Shown piece by piece: positions 10,785 to 22,519 of a stretch of DNA of 64,000 bases. Each line of letters begins with the position of its first letter. The first letter of the stretch is position 1. The position numbers and the translations under genes were made by a program. Source of the stretch: Anabas testudineus (Eukaryota > Chordata > Actinopteri > Anabantiformes > Anabantidae); contig NC_046619.1 in NCBI RefSeq assembly GCF_900324465.2, positions 17,568,637 to 17,632,636 on the forward strand. Direction: 5' to 3'. The notes beneath the pieces were generated by a model. That model was not told where the DNA came from. It did not search any database and worked only from the letters and a program-made list of their open reading frames with translations.

Positions 10785-13600
10785 ATTTTGTGTATTTAAA
10801 AGATGATCAGTGCAGCCATTTCTGTGAGTGATACACAGAGACACAGGAGCTATATTAAACACTGTGCTAGTCAACCAACTGAGAAGTTCCACAACATCAG
10901 TGAGGACACTCCTACTCTTTGTTCAAGTTCCCTTCAGCACGAAGAACAGGGTTTAGGACGTGGTTGTGGTCACACCTCTATCCTCTATACTCGTAGTGCT
11001 GTTGAAAGACATCAGCGGAACATCGCTCCCACAGAGACTCGTAATTGCGAAGGTGATATAACTGACACGTACTTGTGTACAGTAAAGAAATAAAATGACC
11101 AAGGTGATTCATCTATAGAAATCTGGGTTTACTCAATGTACAGTGAAGCACAGACTCTTGATAACTCGACCAGTTGACAGAAAGAACAAGACACGACTAT
11201 GATGGGTTAAAAGGTTTATCTTAAGAGACTAAGCTCGGAAAAAGCAGAAAACAGAAAACAAACAGGAAACAGGAACCAGACCTGTGAGCCGGATGTTCTG
11301 GGTAATGAGTGCAGGACCAGGAGTGAGGATTCTGGGAGATGTAGTACTGAGAAGTCCAAAACAATGGAGTAAACAATAGGAAGTCAGGAGAAAGGAAATT
11401 ACAAGTGAGTGTAGAAAACAAGGTCACAGGATTGAGCAGGGGATGCTAAGAAATGTAGTCCAGGACACCTGAAGATCTTGAATGCAGGTCAGGGGGCTGG
11501 TAAATGGGGGACAGAAGTGTAAATGAGAAAAAGGGGAGACAGAGGGGTCTAGGGCAGGGGTATTGCAAATGAAATCCAAATCAGAGTTCAGGTCCAAAAC
11601 TAGGTAAAAACCAAACAGAACGAACTACCTCTCCAGGTGGACAGATGACTGCCCCATCCCAGGCAGACGGCCCAAAGGTGGCATATGATGAGACAGTACT
11701 CACAGTCAAAGAAAGTCCAGCGTCCACAACCCAACAACCAGAGTCAGGGGGAAGATAGCAAAGGCCAGAATGGTAATCAGATCCACAGTCCACAATCCAA
11801 AAGGCTAGTCAGAGACAGGTCAGGGTCGGAGTCCGGGTTTCTGAGCAGACTTACAAATCCAGAGTATGAGATAAAGTCAAAGGCCAGGTTCTGGTCCAGG
11901 GTCTGGTTTATGATGAAGACAAGTTGGAAACAATAACTGGAAAGTGGTTTCTCAGGGATTGTGACAAATGTACATGAGGTCAAAGTGACTTTGACCTTTG
12001 GCCACCAAAAACTACAACAACACAGAGACATTAAGTTAAACACAAGCTAAACATGTTGATGTCAAATGTTGCTGCATCTGGTTTTAAACATACTTAAAGT
12101 CATGTACAGTTAAATATACAGATAGGTGCATATATGTGAGAACACGGAAGTGCTAGTTATTCGCTTGTCCCAGAGTGATCTTCTTGGTAAAAGCAGGAGT
12201 CTCAATTGTGATTATTAAGAAATATTTTTTACAGCCTGTGTTGTAATGGAAACCAGTTGAAATGAATGGTAAATAAATCAATACAATAAATACATGTATA
12301 TGAAAATGACTACAACCATGACATAATATGAAGGTTTTATTTATTATTTTAAGAATGTAGATGCACATGGTTGTAGTATGTACATAGTTGACTTTCTTTA
12401 AATCTTTAAAAACAGGTTAAAATGTTTACTTAAATTACTTTAAACATGCACATTAACCTGAAAGTAAAATGGAAACAATCATATCAAAGATAGAATTAAA
12501 CTGTTGAGCCTCATACAACTCTTCATTACAAATCTTGTCGAAGCCCCTAGCAATGTCTGTTTCGAGTAAGAAGATGAGGAGATGTCACACAACAACTTTT
12601 GTGTCCCAGTCTAGCTTTTTTATGTATTTGTTGATTGTTCTTTTAACAGACCTGCAGCAATGTTCAGCATAAGTTTATATTCTATTATGCAGTTTACTGT
12701 CCAAACGACTAAATGCTCATGTGTCTCACTTTATGTTTCACATGGCAGAATAATGGTGAGAAACCACAGCTAAAGATAACTTCTTTAAAATGGTAAATAA
12801 AAACACAGGTTTTACATTTATTATTACTAATTTCTGAACAACAAGACATTACATCACCTGTGCTTTTCCTAGTATGACAAACAAAAGGTCTGTCAAAAGG
12901 TCAGGGATCGAATTGTGATCATAGACTAGTTTTTCAAAAAGACAGTTCACATTAGCAACAAGTTTGACACGAATACATTTTATTTACATGATCAGAAATC
13001 ACAGCACAAGAGTATACAGTACATCTAATTAGAACAGTTTTATTAACATGTGGCCTCTATATCTAAACATAACATCCACTGTAGTACTGATCTGAAATCA
13101 GTGCTCATTTTCTCCATATATATAAAATCTATGAACTCAAGTCAAACACAAAGATTGTATATGTGGTGAGGTTATCCACTCTGTCATACTATTGTGCAAT
13201 TTGACAATATGGCACAAAATACAGTGGGGTGATACATCTCCAGTCTCCTCTATAATCTAAGCTGACAAACTTTGTGAAAAATCTAGTAAATTCTATAGCA
13301 ATAAATGCACAGAATTAAGGGAATTATACTTAATGTGCAAAGCAATTTGAACCACACACTTCAATCAGCTAGTTTTATTGGCTTCTCACTCACTTTTATT
13401 ACATGTACAGTAACAAATGAAGTATAACATAACATAATAAAATCTAAAATCTCTGCTCACCTGGGCTTCCTCTGTTTCCTCACTGTAGCTTGGGTTTCAC
13501 ACAGCTCCCTACCCTGTGTGGTTAGGTTCAGGGCAAGATAGGGTTCAGGGTAAAGTAAGGGGATGCAAGTCTCTGTAGGTATGCAGAACTCTGCATAACA
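10785..13600. repeat. Recurrent intergenic module, copy 3, with insertions
   Basis: Block (a) 10785-11110 and block (d) 12545-12620 are recognisable; between them is the unclassified 0.85-kb repeat. From 12000 to 13740 I see no gene: AT-rich DNA with short frames only. Confidence 0.5.
11140..11990. repeat. Unclassified dispersed repeat, possibly LTR-derived
   Basis: A purine-rich block (AAACAGGAAACAGGAACCAG; GGGGGCTGGTAAATGGGGGA) occurs here, again nearly unchanged at 22895-23745, and as a shorter version at 18180-18560. It resembles fish LTR DNA in composition, but no clean ends were found. Open frames inside are short and have no recognisable product. Confidence 0.4.
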
Positions 13601-13739
13601 CTGGCATGAGTGTAAACACCAGTCACTGCTGTTTAATTAGACCGCTAATAACAACATATTGTAGAACAAACTCTGACTCGTAACAGACATCAACTACATC
13701 TTACAGCACTAACTGCTGCCAAACAGACCTGTTAATTCA

Positions 13740-15484
13740 CTAATCCAATCCAAAAGCCTTCACAGAAGCACGCTGCTTCTCTCTTTTTGCAGCTTTTACG
13801 TCCTTTATTACACCATTGTCAGTATTAATCATGGTAAAGATGACAGTAGTATAAGCCCATGTGTTCTCTTCTCTCTGAGGAAAAGAGAATACAAAGTTAA
13901 AAAGGAAAATGAACTTTTGTCAATTCAAACTTTTAATTGCTACCTGTTCTATGTATACTATATGCAAGTATCTTTTTCTATCTCCATTTGTTCCCTTACC
14001 TGCTGACTTTTCTGATTACCACCAAATGTTGCAGCATATGTTTGGAGAGTAAGTGCAGCTGAATTGTAAAAATAGCACATTTAAGGTAAAGGCTGATTAA
14101 TTTACATAGAGCAGTTATAGTTGGGAAATTGATTGATGATAAAACTCTGTTACCATTGCGGCTATCACACGTTTTCTTCTTGATGGCATAAATCAGGAAG
14201 GCAATAATAATCAGACTTATTGCCAAAATAGTGCATAACAGAAGCAGAACTGTACTTGTTGTTTGCACATCCCACATGCTGAGTGCTGTAAAACAAAAAA
14301 TGACAATTATAAATTCTGACAGATCCTTAATTGAACAGACAAATATGCAGATTTTGATGTCATGTAGAAATTATCTGCACTTACATTCAGTGTCCAGTTT
14401 TGTTCCATTTCCAAATAAAATTCGTCCACATGTGGCCACAGCACAGTAATAAGTCCCAGCATCAGAGGAGCTGACGGTCTTAGAGAAGCGATAAACACAG
14501 CTCTGTGAAGAAAGAGGCTCAGGACTCTTTTCACATTGATAATTACTGTTTCCATGAAAGTAAATGAGACTGGGATGAGATTCATCTGATCCAGCTCTGA
14601 ACCAGTACACACTGTGATCTGTTGGACATGATTTGCTTTCAGTGTCAGAGAGAACTGAACACTGGAGAGTCACTGAGTCTCCAGGACGGACTGGATCAGA
14701 GATGGGGTCTTGAATAACAGCAGTGACATCTGGTTCTGAACCTAAAAAATACAAATATTAACCATCATTGATCTAAAAGAAGCTTGTTTAAATGCTACAC
14801 TTATTACACTTTTCTGTAAACTGCGAAAATATGTAATTGTATATTTCTAACACATTTGTATTTAAGACAAACATGGAAGCTGATTATATAAATTCTGATT
14901 GACAGAAGCATGATTATTACGTTTTAAGATAAAACATTTGCATGCTCTGTTTTACTCACCTTTAACTCTGAGAAATATTCCTTTTAAAAATCTCATGTCA
15001 AGTCGGTCCATTTCCACTTTCATACAGTAGTAAAGTCCAGTATCACTTAGCTCAGTTTCACTGATTTTCAGGACAAAGGTTCCAGGCTCTTGTTTTGCTG
15101 TAATGTGAGGAGTCTCATTACCATCAGTATAATTAAAGGAATATGTTCCTCCCAGGAATTCAGGCATCTTTCCAGACTCGAGCCTGATCCAGTACAGGTT
15201 CGTACGAGTTATAGAACGCTGCCGAGGACATGTGAGTTTGACATTTTCTCCAACACTGACTGTTTTTGTCTCAAAGGTCTGATTGTCTGTGCATCCTGAA
15301 AAATAAAGAACAACAAATGATTAAAAACATCATGCCATTTGTATTAGGTTAATATTTGATAAAGTAAATGAAGGGCATGTCAATACTTAGAAATATTAAA
15401 CATTTATCTGCAGTAATTCTGAATTTTCTGCAAATACTTACGTCCCACACTGAGCATCAGCAGTAAAACGAACCTGACCAGCAT
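13740..15484 (-). CDS. G2: NITR-like receptor, apparently intact
   Basis: Exons: leader 15442-15484, V 14960-15295, second Ig 14385-14741, transmembrane 14154-14285, tail 14000-14058 and 13740-13874. Together they give about 353 codons with consistent phase-1 junctions. The V domain has LTC, LYWIR and GLYYC. The second domain has six cysteines (LQC, SKSC, YQC, QSC, YYC, TCG), the VYWFRAGSD core and the J-like end FGNGTKLD, which together point to an NITR. The membrane span TVLLLLCTILAISLIIIAFL is followed by three lysines. The tail carries one motif, WAYTTV: Tyr with Val at +3 but Trp at -2, so it is ITIM-like rather than canonical. A second tyrosine seen in the L1 tail is absent. The start is the only ATG that gives a hydrophobic leader before the donor. 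Expression on NK-like or lymphoid cells is inferred from the family. Confidence 0.85.
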
Positions 15485-15607
15485 TTTATTTATTTTTTTA
15501 TTTTTTGATGAATCACCTGACGACTGACTTCAATTTAGTTGATATTAGAAGATGATTCACCTTAATGTAACTTTATGAAGTGGGAGGGAGCAATGTCAGA
15601 ACAATCT

Positions 15608-15662
15608 GATTGGCCCGTCATGACGTTGGCCTTTAACTGTACTACCACAGTGGAAATAATAT
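15608..15662 (-). promoter_or_regulatory. G2 proximal promoter: inverted CCAAT and CRE-like site
   Basis: ATTGG at 15609-15613 and TGACGT at 15621-15626, as in G1. Confidence 0.55.
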
Positions 15663-16024
15663 CAAGCTTCTTTCCAACACGAATACATGAAACAACAGTA
15701 ACTCGCAAGTGTTTGTTTCATGTTTTATGGTGGGTTTCTATAACTGACACTAAGAGTAAATGCAATAGATTTGATTTGACACAAACTGCAATAATCCAAA
15801 ACAATGTTGTTGTTTCTTTATATATCTTTTATATTGAATTGATCTTTGAACTGATAATAAATCTTTTCAAGGTGAATGAAACACACAGAAATATCATCCA
15901 AGTGTCTCTTAATATATCTTGCTGTGTGTCATGTTAATTGATTGTTGTAAGCATTGTATAAGCATATTTACTGGAGCTGTTGCCTTATTTCTGGAAACAG
16001 ACAGAGGATGTAAATTATTTTGAG

Positions 16025-16280
16025 ATTCATGGGTACTATAATAATAATTGATACTTTATTAATCCCCTTGGGGAAATTCTTTGTGGACACGCTGCCCCCT
16101 TGAGGAGCCAGGATTTCAGCGTTCATGGTTCAGTGTCTGGTCCAGGGACACTTTAACATGTGGCAAGGAATCGGGGGAACCACCAATCAAACCACCAACG
16201 GGAGGTTTAAAGACGACTGCCCTTCTAACTGCACCACTGTCGATATCTCCTTTACTTTACTGATGTTTGGTCCATAGTCT
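16025..16280. repeat. Same dispersed repeat, copy upstream of G2
   Basis: Differs from the 8.9-kb copy by scattered substitutions only and sits at the same distance from the leader exon, so both descend from one insertion. Confidence 0.6.
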
Positions 16281-16698
16281 GGACCAATAAACCAATAAAA
16301 CTCAAATAAAAAGCTGAAACATGTTTTGCTACATAACTCTCATGTTGAACGCGGATGATTTCAAATGTCTAATTTCAGTATAGTTAAGGTTACAAAAAAG
16401 TCATGGAGATGTAAAATGAAGCTCCTTCACATTAAAAGTCTGTTCTCTGAACTATGTGGGCATGTACAAACTGCCTACCTCACCTAATCTCCACCTGACT
16501 AGAGATGTACTCAGGCATAGTAGATGAACACAATTAACGGTATTATGACTATGAAGCGCATCAAGTCAAAATCAAGTTTTTTATCATCCTACATGAATTG
16601 CAGACTACAATAGCTCCTACATGGCCTCTAAACTTTAGCTCTTACGTTTGATGATAGCTCTCATTCCTAGAATCATTTCTCTGCACCTCTGTAATATA

Positions 16699-17789
16699 CA
16701 CTGCTCAAAAAAAAAAAGGGAACACTAAAATAACACAACCTAGATCTGACTGAATGAAATATTCTTATTAAATACTTCTTTTGAAGGTTGAATCTGCTGA
16801 CAACAAAATCACACTAAAATTATCAATAGAAACCAAATTTATTAACCCATGGATCTCTGGATTTGGAGTCACACTCAAAACAGAAGTGGAAAAACACACT
16901 ACAGACTGATCCAACTTTGATGTAATGTTCTTAAAACTTGTCAAAATGAGTCTAAGTAGTGTGTGTGGCCTCCATGTGCCTGGATGACTTCTGTACAACG
17001 CCTGGGCATGCTCCTGATGAGGTGGCGGATTGTCTCCTGAGGGATCTCCTCCAATACCTTCACTAAAGCATCAGCCAACTCCAGGAAAGTCTGTGGTGCA
17101 ACATAACGTTTGCACGGCGTTGGGCTGAAAGCACAACCCCCACCTGTAGACGTCGGGCCCTCATAGCACCCTTATAGAGTCTGTTTCTGACCGTTTGAGC
17201 AGACACATGCACATTTGTGGCCTGCTGGAGGTCATTTTGAAGGGTCTGGCAGTGCTCCTCCTGTTCCTCCTTGCACAAAGGTGGAGGTAGCAGTCCTGCT
17301 GATGGATTGTTGCTCTCCTACGGCCTCCTCCAAGTCTCCTGATGTACTGGCCTGTCTCCTGATAGCGCCTCCATGCTCTGGACACTAAGCTGACAGACAC
17401 AGCAAACCTTTTTTGCCACAGTTCTCATTGATGTGCCATCCTGGATGAGCTGCACCACCTGAGCCACTTGTGTGGATTGTAATCTCCGTCTCATGCTACC
17501 ACTAGAGTGAAAGCACCGCTAGCATTCAAAAGTGACCAAAGCAGCAGCCAGAAAGAATAGGAACTGAGAAGTGGTCTGTGGTCACTACCTGCAGAACCAC
17601 TCCTTTATTGGGGGTGTCTTGCTAATTGCCTATAATTTCCACCTGTTGTCTCTTCCATTTGCACAACAGCATGTGAAATTGATGTCAATCAGTGTGGCTT
17701 CATAAGTGGGCAGTTTGATTACTCAGAAGTGTGATTGACTTGGAGTTACATTGTGTTGTTTAAGTGTTGCCTCAAAATTTTGAGCAGTG
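16699..17789 (-). mobile_element. Tc1-like DNA transposon B, internally deleted
   Basis: This is the same element at the same relative position as copy A, upstream of G2. Inverted ends CACTGCTC and GAGCAGTG are flanked by TA. The internal deletion junction (GCAACATAACGTTTGCACGG region, about 17099-17118) is the same as in A. Transposase remnants lie at 17161-17400 and 17063-17278 on the minus strand. Confidence 0.85.
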
Positions 17790-18179
17790 TATTAATGAAG
17801 ACAGTATGTTGGTCTACTAGTTGTCTTCAAATCTAAATCAAAATAATCTACAATGTCATTGTTACTGTATAGTTAAACAGGAACATTTTGTATATTTAAA
17901 AGATGATCAATGCAGCCATTTTTGTGAGTGATACACAGAGACACAGGAGCCATATTAAACACTGTGCTAGTCAACCAACTGAGAAGTTCCACAACATCAG
18001 TGAGGACACTCCTACTCTTTGTTCAAGATCTAACTGGAATGTACTTGTGTACAGTAAAGGAATACATTTACCAAGGTGATGAATTTATATAAATCCAGGT
18101 TAACTCAATGTACAGTTAAGCACATACTTTTAATGACATGGTGCTAAATCAGAATCCCTCCATTGCAGTTGTATACTAT

Positions 18180-18560
18180 AATAGTTTTTATACCTCGACC
18201 AGTTGAGAGGAAGGACAAGACAACACTATGATGCGTTCAAAGATTTATTTTAAGAGACTAAGGTAGGAAAAAGCAGAAAACTGAAAACAAACAGGAAACA
18301 GGAACAAGACCTGTGAGCCAGGGGTTCTGGGTTCAGGAAGAGCTTGGGTGCAGGTCAGGGGGCTTGTAAATGGGGGACAGAAGTGTAAATGAGGAAAAGG
18401 GGAGACAGAGGGTCCAGGGCAGAGGTATTGCAAATTAAATCCAAATCAGGGTTAAGGCCCAAAACTAGTTAAAAACTGAACAGAACGAATGAGCCCCCCA
18501 GGTGGACAGATGGCTTTGCTATCCCAGGCAGGCGGACCAAAGGCGGCATGCGATGAGATA
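18180..18560. repeat. Shortened copy of the same unclassified repeat
   Basis: Contains the start (TAAGAGACTAAGGTAGGAAA) and the GGGGACAGAAGTGTAAATGA and GGTGGACAGATGGC parts, with internal pieces missing. Lies between G2 and G3. Confidence 0.5.
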
Positions 18561-18752
18561 CACAGTCTAGGATACTCACCCAACCTAAATACATATATAC
18601 AATGATATGTTAAAAATTGTACTTGTGTATAAAATGTGTATTAGCAGGGTCAGATATAACTTCATATGAAGTTATATAATTTCTTAAGTAATTTCTTACA
18701 ATCTGTCAGTCTTAAAATTAAATTTGAATGTACAAATCCATTGTTTGGATTT

Positions 18753-20568
18753 TTATTTTCTCACAACAGCTCTGATATCACTGTAGAGCGTCTCCTCCTC
18801 TGCTCTTGTTGCTTTCTTTCTCTCAGTTCTATCAGCCTCTTTCCTCCTGATGAACGTTGGTGCAGAATAAGCCAGAGAATCCTTGTCTATCTGAAGAAAT
18901 AAATGTATAAAGATAACATTGAGAGATGGTAGATGCCTATTTATAATGATATAAACAGAAACACATGCAAAGACCTTTTCCAGGTCCATTCGTTCCCTTA
19001 CCTGTTGACTTTCCTGATTACCACCGACTGTTTCAGCATCTGTTTCAAGACTAACTGCAGCTGGATTATAAAGAAGGTAAAGGGTGATTATCTACACAGA
19101 GCAGTAATGTGATTTCTTCAGGGTTAGCATGTGTCAAAAATAGTTTGCAAAATCAATGGATGATAAAACTCTGTTACCATTGTGGCTGCAAGTTTTCTTC
19201 TTGATGATATAAATCAGGAAGGCAATAATAATCAGACTTATTGCCAAAGTCGTGCATAACAGAAGCAAAACTGTATTTGTTGTCTGCACATCCCACATAC
19301 TGTGTGTTCTGAGTGCTAAAAAATAAAACAAAACAGTAAACGAACAAAATGATTAAAATTAATTATTTAGATTTTTTATTACACAAAATTTTATAAATTC
19401 TAAAAGATCCATAATTAAACAGACACATATGCAAATTTTAACACAATATAGAAATGTTCTGCACTTACATTCAGTGTCCAGTTTTGTTCCATTTCCAAAT
19501 AAAATCTGTCCACATGTGGCCACAGCACAGTAATAAGTCCCAGCATCAGGGGAGCTGACGGTCTTAGAGAAGCGATAAACACAGCTCTGTGAAGAAAGAG
19601 GCTCAGGACTCTTTTCACATTGATAATTACTGTTTCCATGAAAGTAAATGAGACTGAGATGAGATTCATCTGATCCAGCTCTGAACCAGTACACACTGTG
19701 ATCTGTTGGACATGATTTGCTGTCAGAGTCAGAGAGAACTGAACACTGGAGAGTCACTGAGTCTCCAGGACGGACTGGATAAGAGATGGGGTCTTGAATA
19801 ACAGCAGTAACATCTGGTTCTGGACCTAAAAAATACAAAGATTAACCATCATTGATCTAAAAGAAGCTTGTTCGAATACTAATGGATAGACACTTTTCTG
19901 TAAATTGTGGAAATGTGTAATTGTATATTTATACTACACATTTGTAGTTAAATTAACTAACATTGAAATTGATGATACCATATGAATGGATGGAATGGAA
20001 GCAGTTTAAGACAAAATATTTGCTGGCTGTTTTTTACTTACCTTTAATTCTCAGAAAATATTGCTTTTAAAAATCTCATGTCAAGTTGGTCCACTTTTAT
20101 ACAGTAGTAAAGTCCAGTATCACTTAGCTCTGTTTTACAGATTTTCAGAATAAAGGTTCCAGGTTCTTGTTTTGCTGTAATGCGAGGAGTGTCATTAACA
20201 CCAGGATGGTTAAAGGAAAATGTTCCCCCCAGGAAATCAGGCAACTTTCCAGACACGAGCCTGATCCAGTACAGGGTTGTAGGAGTATCAAAGCTCTGCC
20301 GAGGACATGTGAGTTTGACATTTTCTCCAACACTGACTGTCTTTGTCTCAAAGGTCTGATCACCTGTGCATCCTGAAAAATAAAGTACAGCAAATTATCA
20401 AATCACTGATTATTAATAAGCATCATGCCTTTTGTATTAGGTTAATATTTAATAAAGTAAATTAAGGGCATGAGAAATACTAAAAATATATCTGCACTAA
20501 TTCTGACTTTCCAGCAAATACTTACGTCCCCCACTGAGCATCAGCAGTACAAAAAACCTGACCAGCAT
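18753..20568 (-). pseudogene. G3: NITR-like receptor with V-exon frame break
   Basis: Exons: leader 20526-20568, V 20042-20372, second Ig 19469-19825, transmembrane 19178-19315, tail 19002-19060 and 18753-18890. All but the V exon match the open paralogues in length and phase. The V exon is 331 nt where 330 is expected: an extra T near its 3' end makes the frame finish in SEN and a stop that lies next to the splice donor. The product would be a leader plus a single V domain of about 125 residues, possibly secreted, unless the base is an assembly error. The second domain keeps six cysteines and FGNGTKLD. The tail matches G1, with LAYSAP (Pro at +3, so not an ITIM) and TLYSDI, which fits the ITSM pattern TxYxxI. 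It is the tandem counterpart of G1, about 12.2 kb away. Confidence 0.8.
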
Positions 20569-20706
20569 TTTATTTCTTTTATTTATTGTTTTTTATCTCT
20601 TTTTTGATGAATCACCTGATGGCTGAGTTCAATTTAGTTGATATTAGAAGATGCTTCACCAACATGTCACTTTATGAAGTGGGAGGGAACAATGTCAGAA
20701 CAATCT

Positions 20707-20765
20707 GATTGGCCCGTCATTACGTTGGCCTTTAACTGTACTACCACAGTGGAAATAATATCAAG
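20707..20765 (-). promoter_or_regulatory. G3 proximal promoter, CRE-like site altered
   Basis: ATTGG is kept at 20708-20712, but the TGACGT of the other three copies reads TTACGT here (about 20720-20725). This is the copy whose V exon is also broken. Confidence 0.5.
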
Positions 20766-21353
20766 CTTCTTTCCAACACGAATACTTGAAACAACAGTAA
20801 CTCACAAGCGTTTGTTTCATGTTTCATGGTGGGTTTCCATAACTGACACTAAGAGTAAATGCAACAGATTTGATTTGACACAAACTGCAACAATCCAAAA
20901 CAATGTTGTTGTTTCTTTATATTTCCATAATATTGAATTGATCTTTGAACTGATAATAAATATTTTCAAGCTGATTAAAACACACAAATATCATCTCATT
21001 GTCTCTTAATATGTCTTGTTGTGTATCATGTTAATAGATTGTTGTAATGTATAAGCATATTTATTAGAGTTGTTGCCTAGTTTCTGGAAAAGTCAAAAAA
21101 GACTAAGGGTGTGGGCATGTGCAAACTGCACACCTCACATATCCTTCACCTGACTAGAGATGTACTCAGGCATAGTAGATGAAAACATTAACAGTATTGT
21201 GAGTGTGAAGCACATCAAGTCAAGATCATGTTATTTATCATCCTACATGAATTGCACACTACAGTAGCTCCTACATGGCCTCTAAACTTTAGCTCTTACT
21301 GTTTGATGATAGCTCTCATTCCTAGAATCATTTCACTACACCTCTGTAATACA

Positions 21354-22429
21354 CACTGCTCAAAAAAAATAAAGGGAACACTAATATAACACAAGCTAGA
21401 TCTGACTGAATCAAATATTTTTATTAAATACTTATTTTCGAGGTTGAATGTGCAGACAAAAAAATCACACTGAAATTAAAATTTACCCATGGAGGTCTGG
21501 ATTTGGAGGCACACTCAAAACAGAAGTGGAAAAACACACTACAGACTGATCCAACTTTGATGTAATGTTCTTAAAACTTGTCAAAATGAGGCTCAGTAGT
21601 GTGTGTGGCCTCCAAGTGCCTGGATGACTTCTATACAACGCCTGGGCATGCTCCAGATGAGGTGGCGGATTGTCTCCTGAGGGATCTCCTCCCATACCTT
21701 CACTAAAGCATCAGCCAACTCCAGGAAAGTCTGTGGTGCAACATAACGTTTGCACGGTGTTGGGCTGAAAGCACAACCCCCACCTGTAGACGTCGGGCCC
21801 TCATAGCACCCTTATAGAGTCTGTTTCTGACCGTTTGAGCAGACACATGCACATTTGTGGCCTGCTGGAGGTCATTTTGAAGGGTCTGGCAGTGCTCCTC
21901 CTGTTCCTCCTTGCACAAAGGTGGAGGTAGCAGTCCTGCTGATGGATTGTTGCTCTCCTACGGCCTCCTCCAAGTCTCCTGATGTACTGGCCTGTCTCCT
22001 GATAGCGCCTCCATGCTCTGGACACTATGCTGACAGACACAGCAAACCTTTTTTGCCACAGTTCTCATTGATGTGCCATCCTGGATGAGCTGCACCACCT
22101 GAGCCACTTGTGTGGATTGTAATCTCCGTCTCATGCTACCACTAGAGCGAAAGCACCGCTAGCATTCAAAAGTGACCAAAGCAGCAGCCAGAAAGAATAG
22201 GAACTGAGAAGTGGTCTGTGGTCACTACCTGCAGAACCACTCCTTTATTGGGGGTGTCTTGCTAATTGCCTATAATTTCCACCTGTTGTCTATTCCATTT
22301 GTACAACAGCATGTGAAATTGATGTCAGTCAGCGTGGCTTCATAAGTGGGCAGTTTGATTACTCAGAAGTGTGATTGACTTGGAGTTACATTGTGTTGTT
22401 TAAGTGTTGCCTCTAAATTTTGAGCAGTG
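21354..22429 (-). mobile_element. Tc1-like DNA transposon C, internally deleted
   Basis: Third copy, upstream of G3, with the same ends and the same internal deletion. The left TA has decayed to CA, and a short stretch near the left end (around 21470-21490) is missing relative to A. Transposase remnants lie at 21801-22040 and 21703-21918 and share the AMRARRLQVG segment with copy B, so B and C are closer to each other than to A. Confidence 0.84.
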
Positions 22430-22519
22430 TATTAATGAAGACAGTATGTTGGTCTACTAGTTGTCTTCAAATCTAAATTAAAATAATCTACAATGTCATT
22501 GTTTCTGTATAGTTAAAAG

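Noticed and set aside
10803-11093. A 96-codon plus frame with copies at 22542 and parts elsewhere
   Set aside because: It covers block (a) of the intergenic module. Related copies have stops in different places and no domain is visible.
11685-12043. Frames of 70-88 codons on both strands, duplicated at 23438-23796
   Set aside because: They lie in the unclassified repeat, overlap each other on both strands and have no recognisable features.
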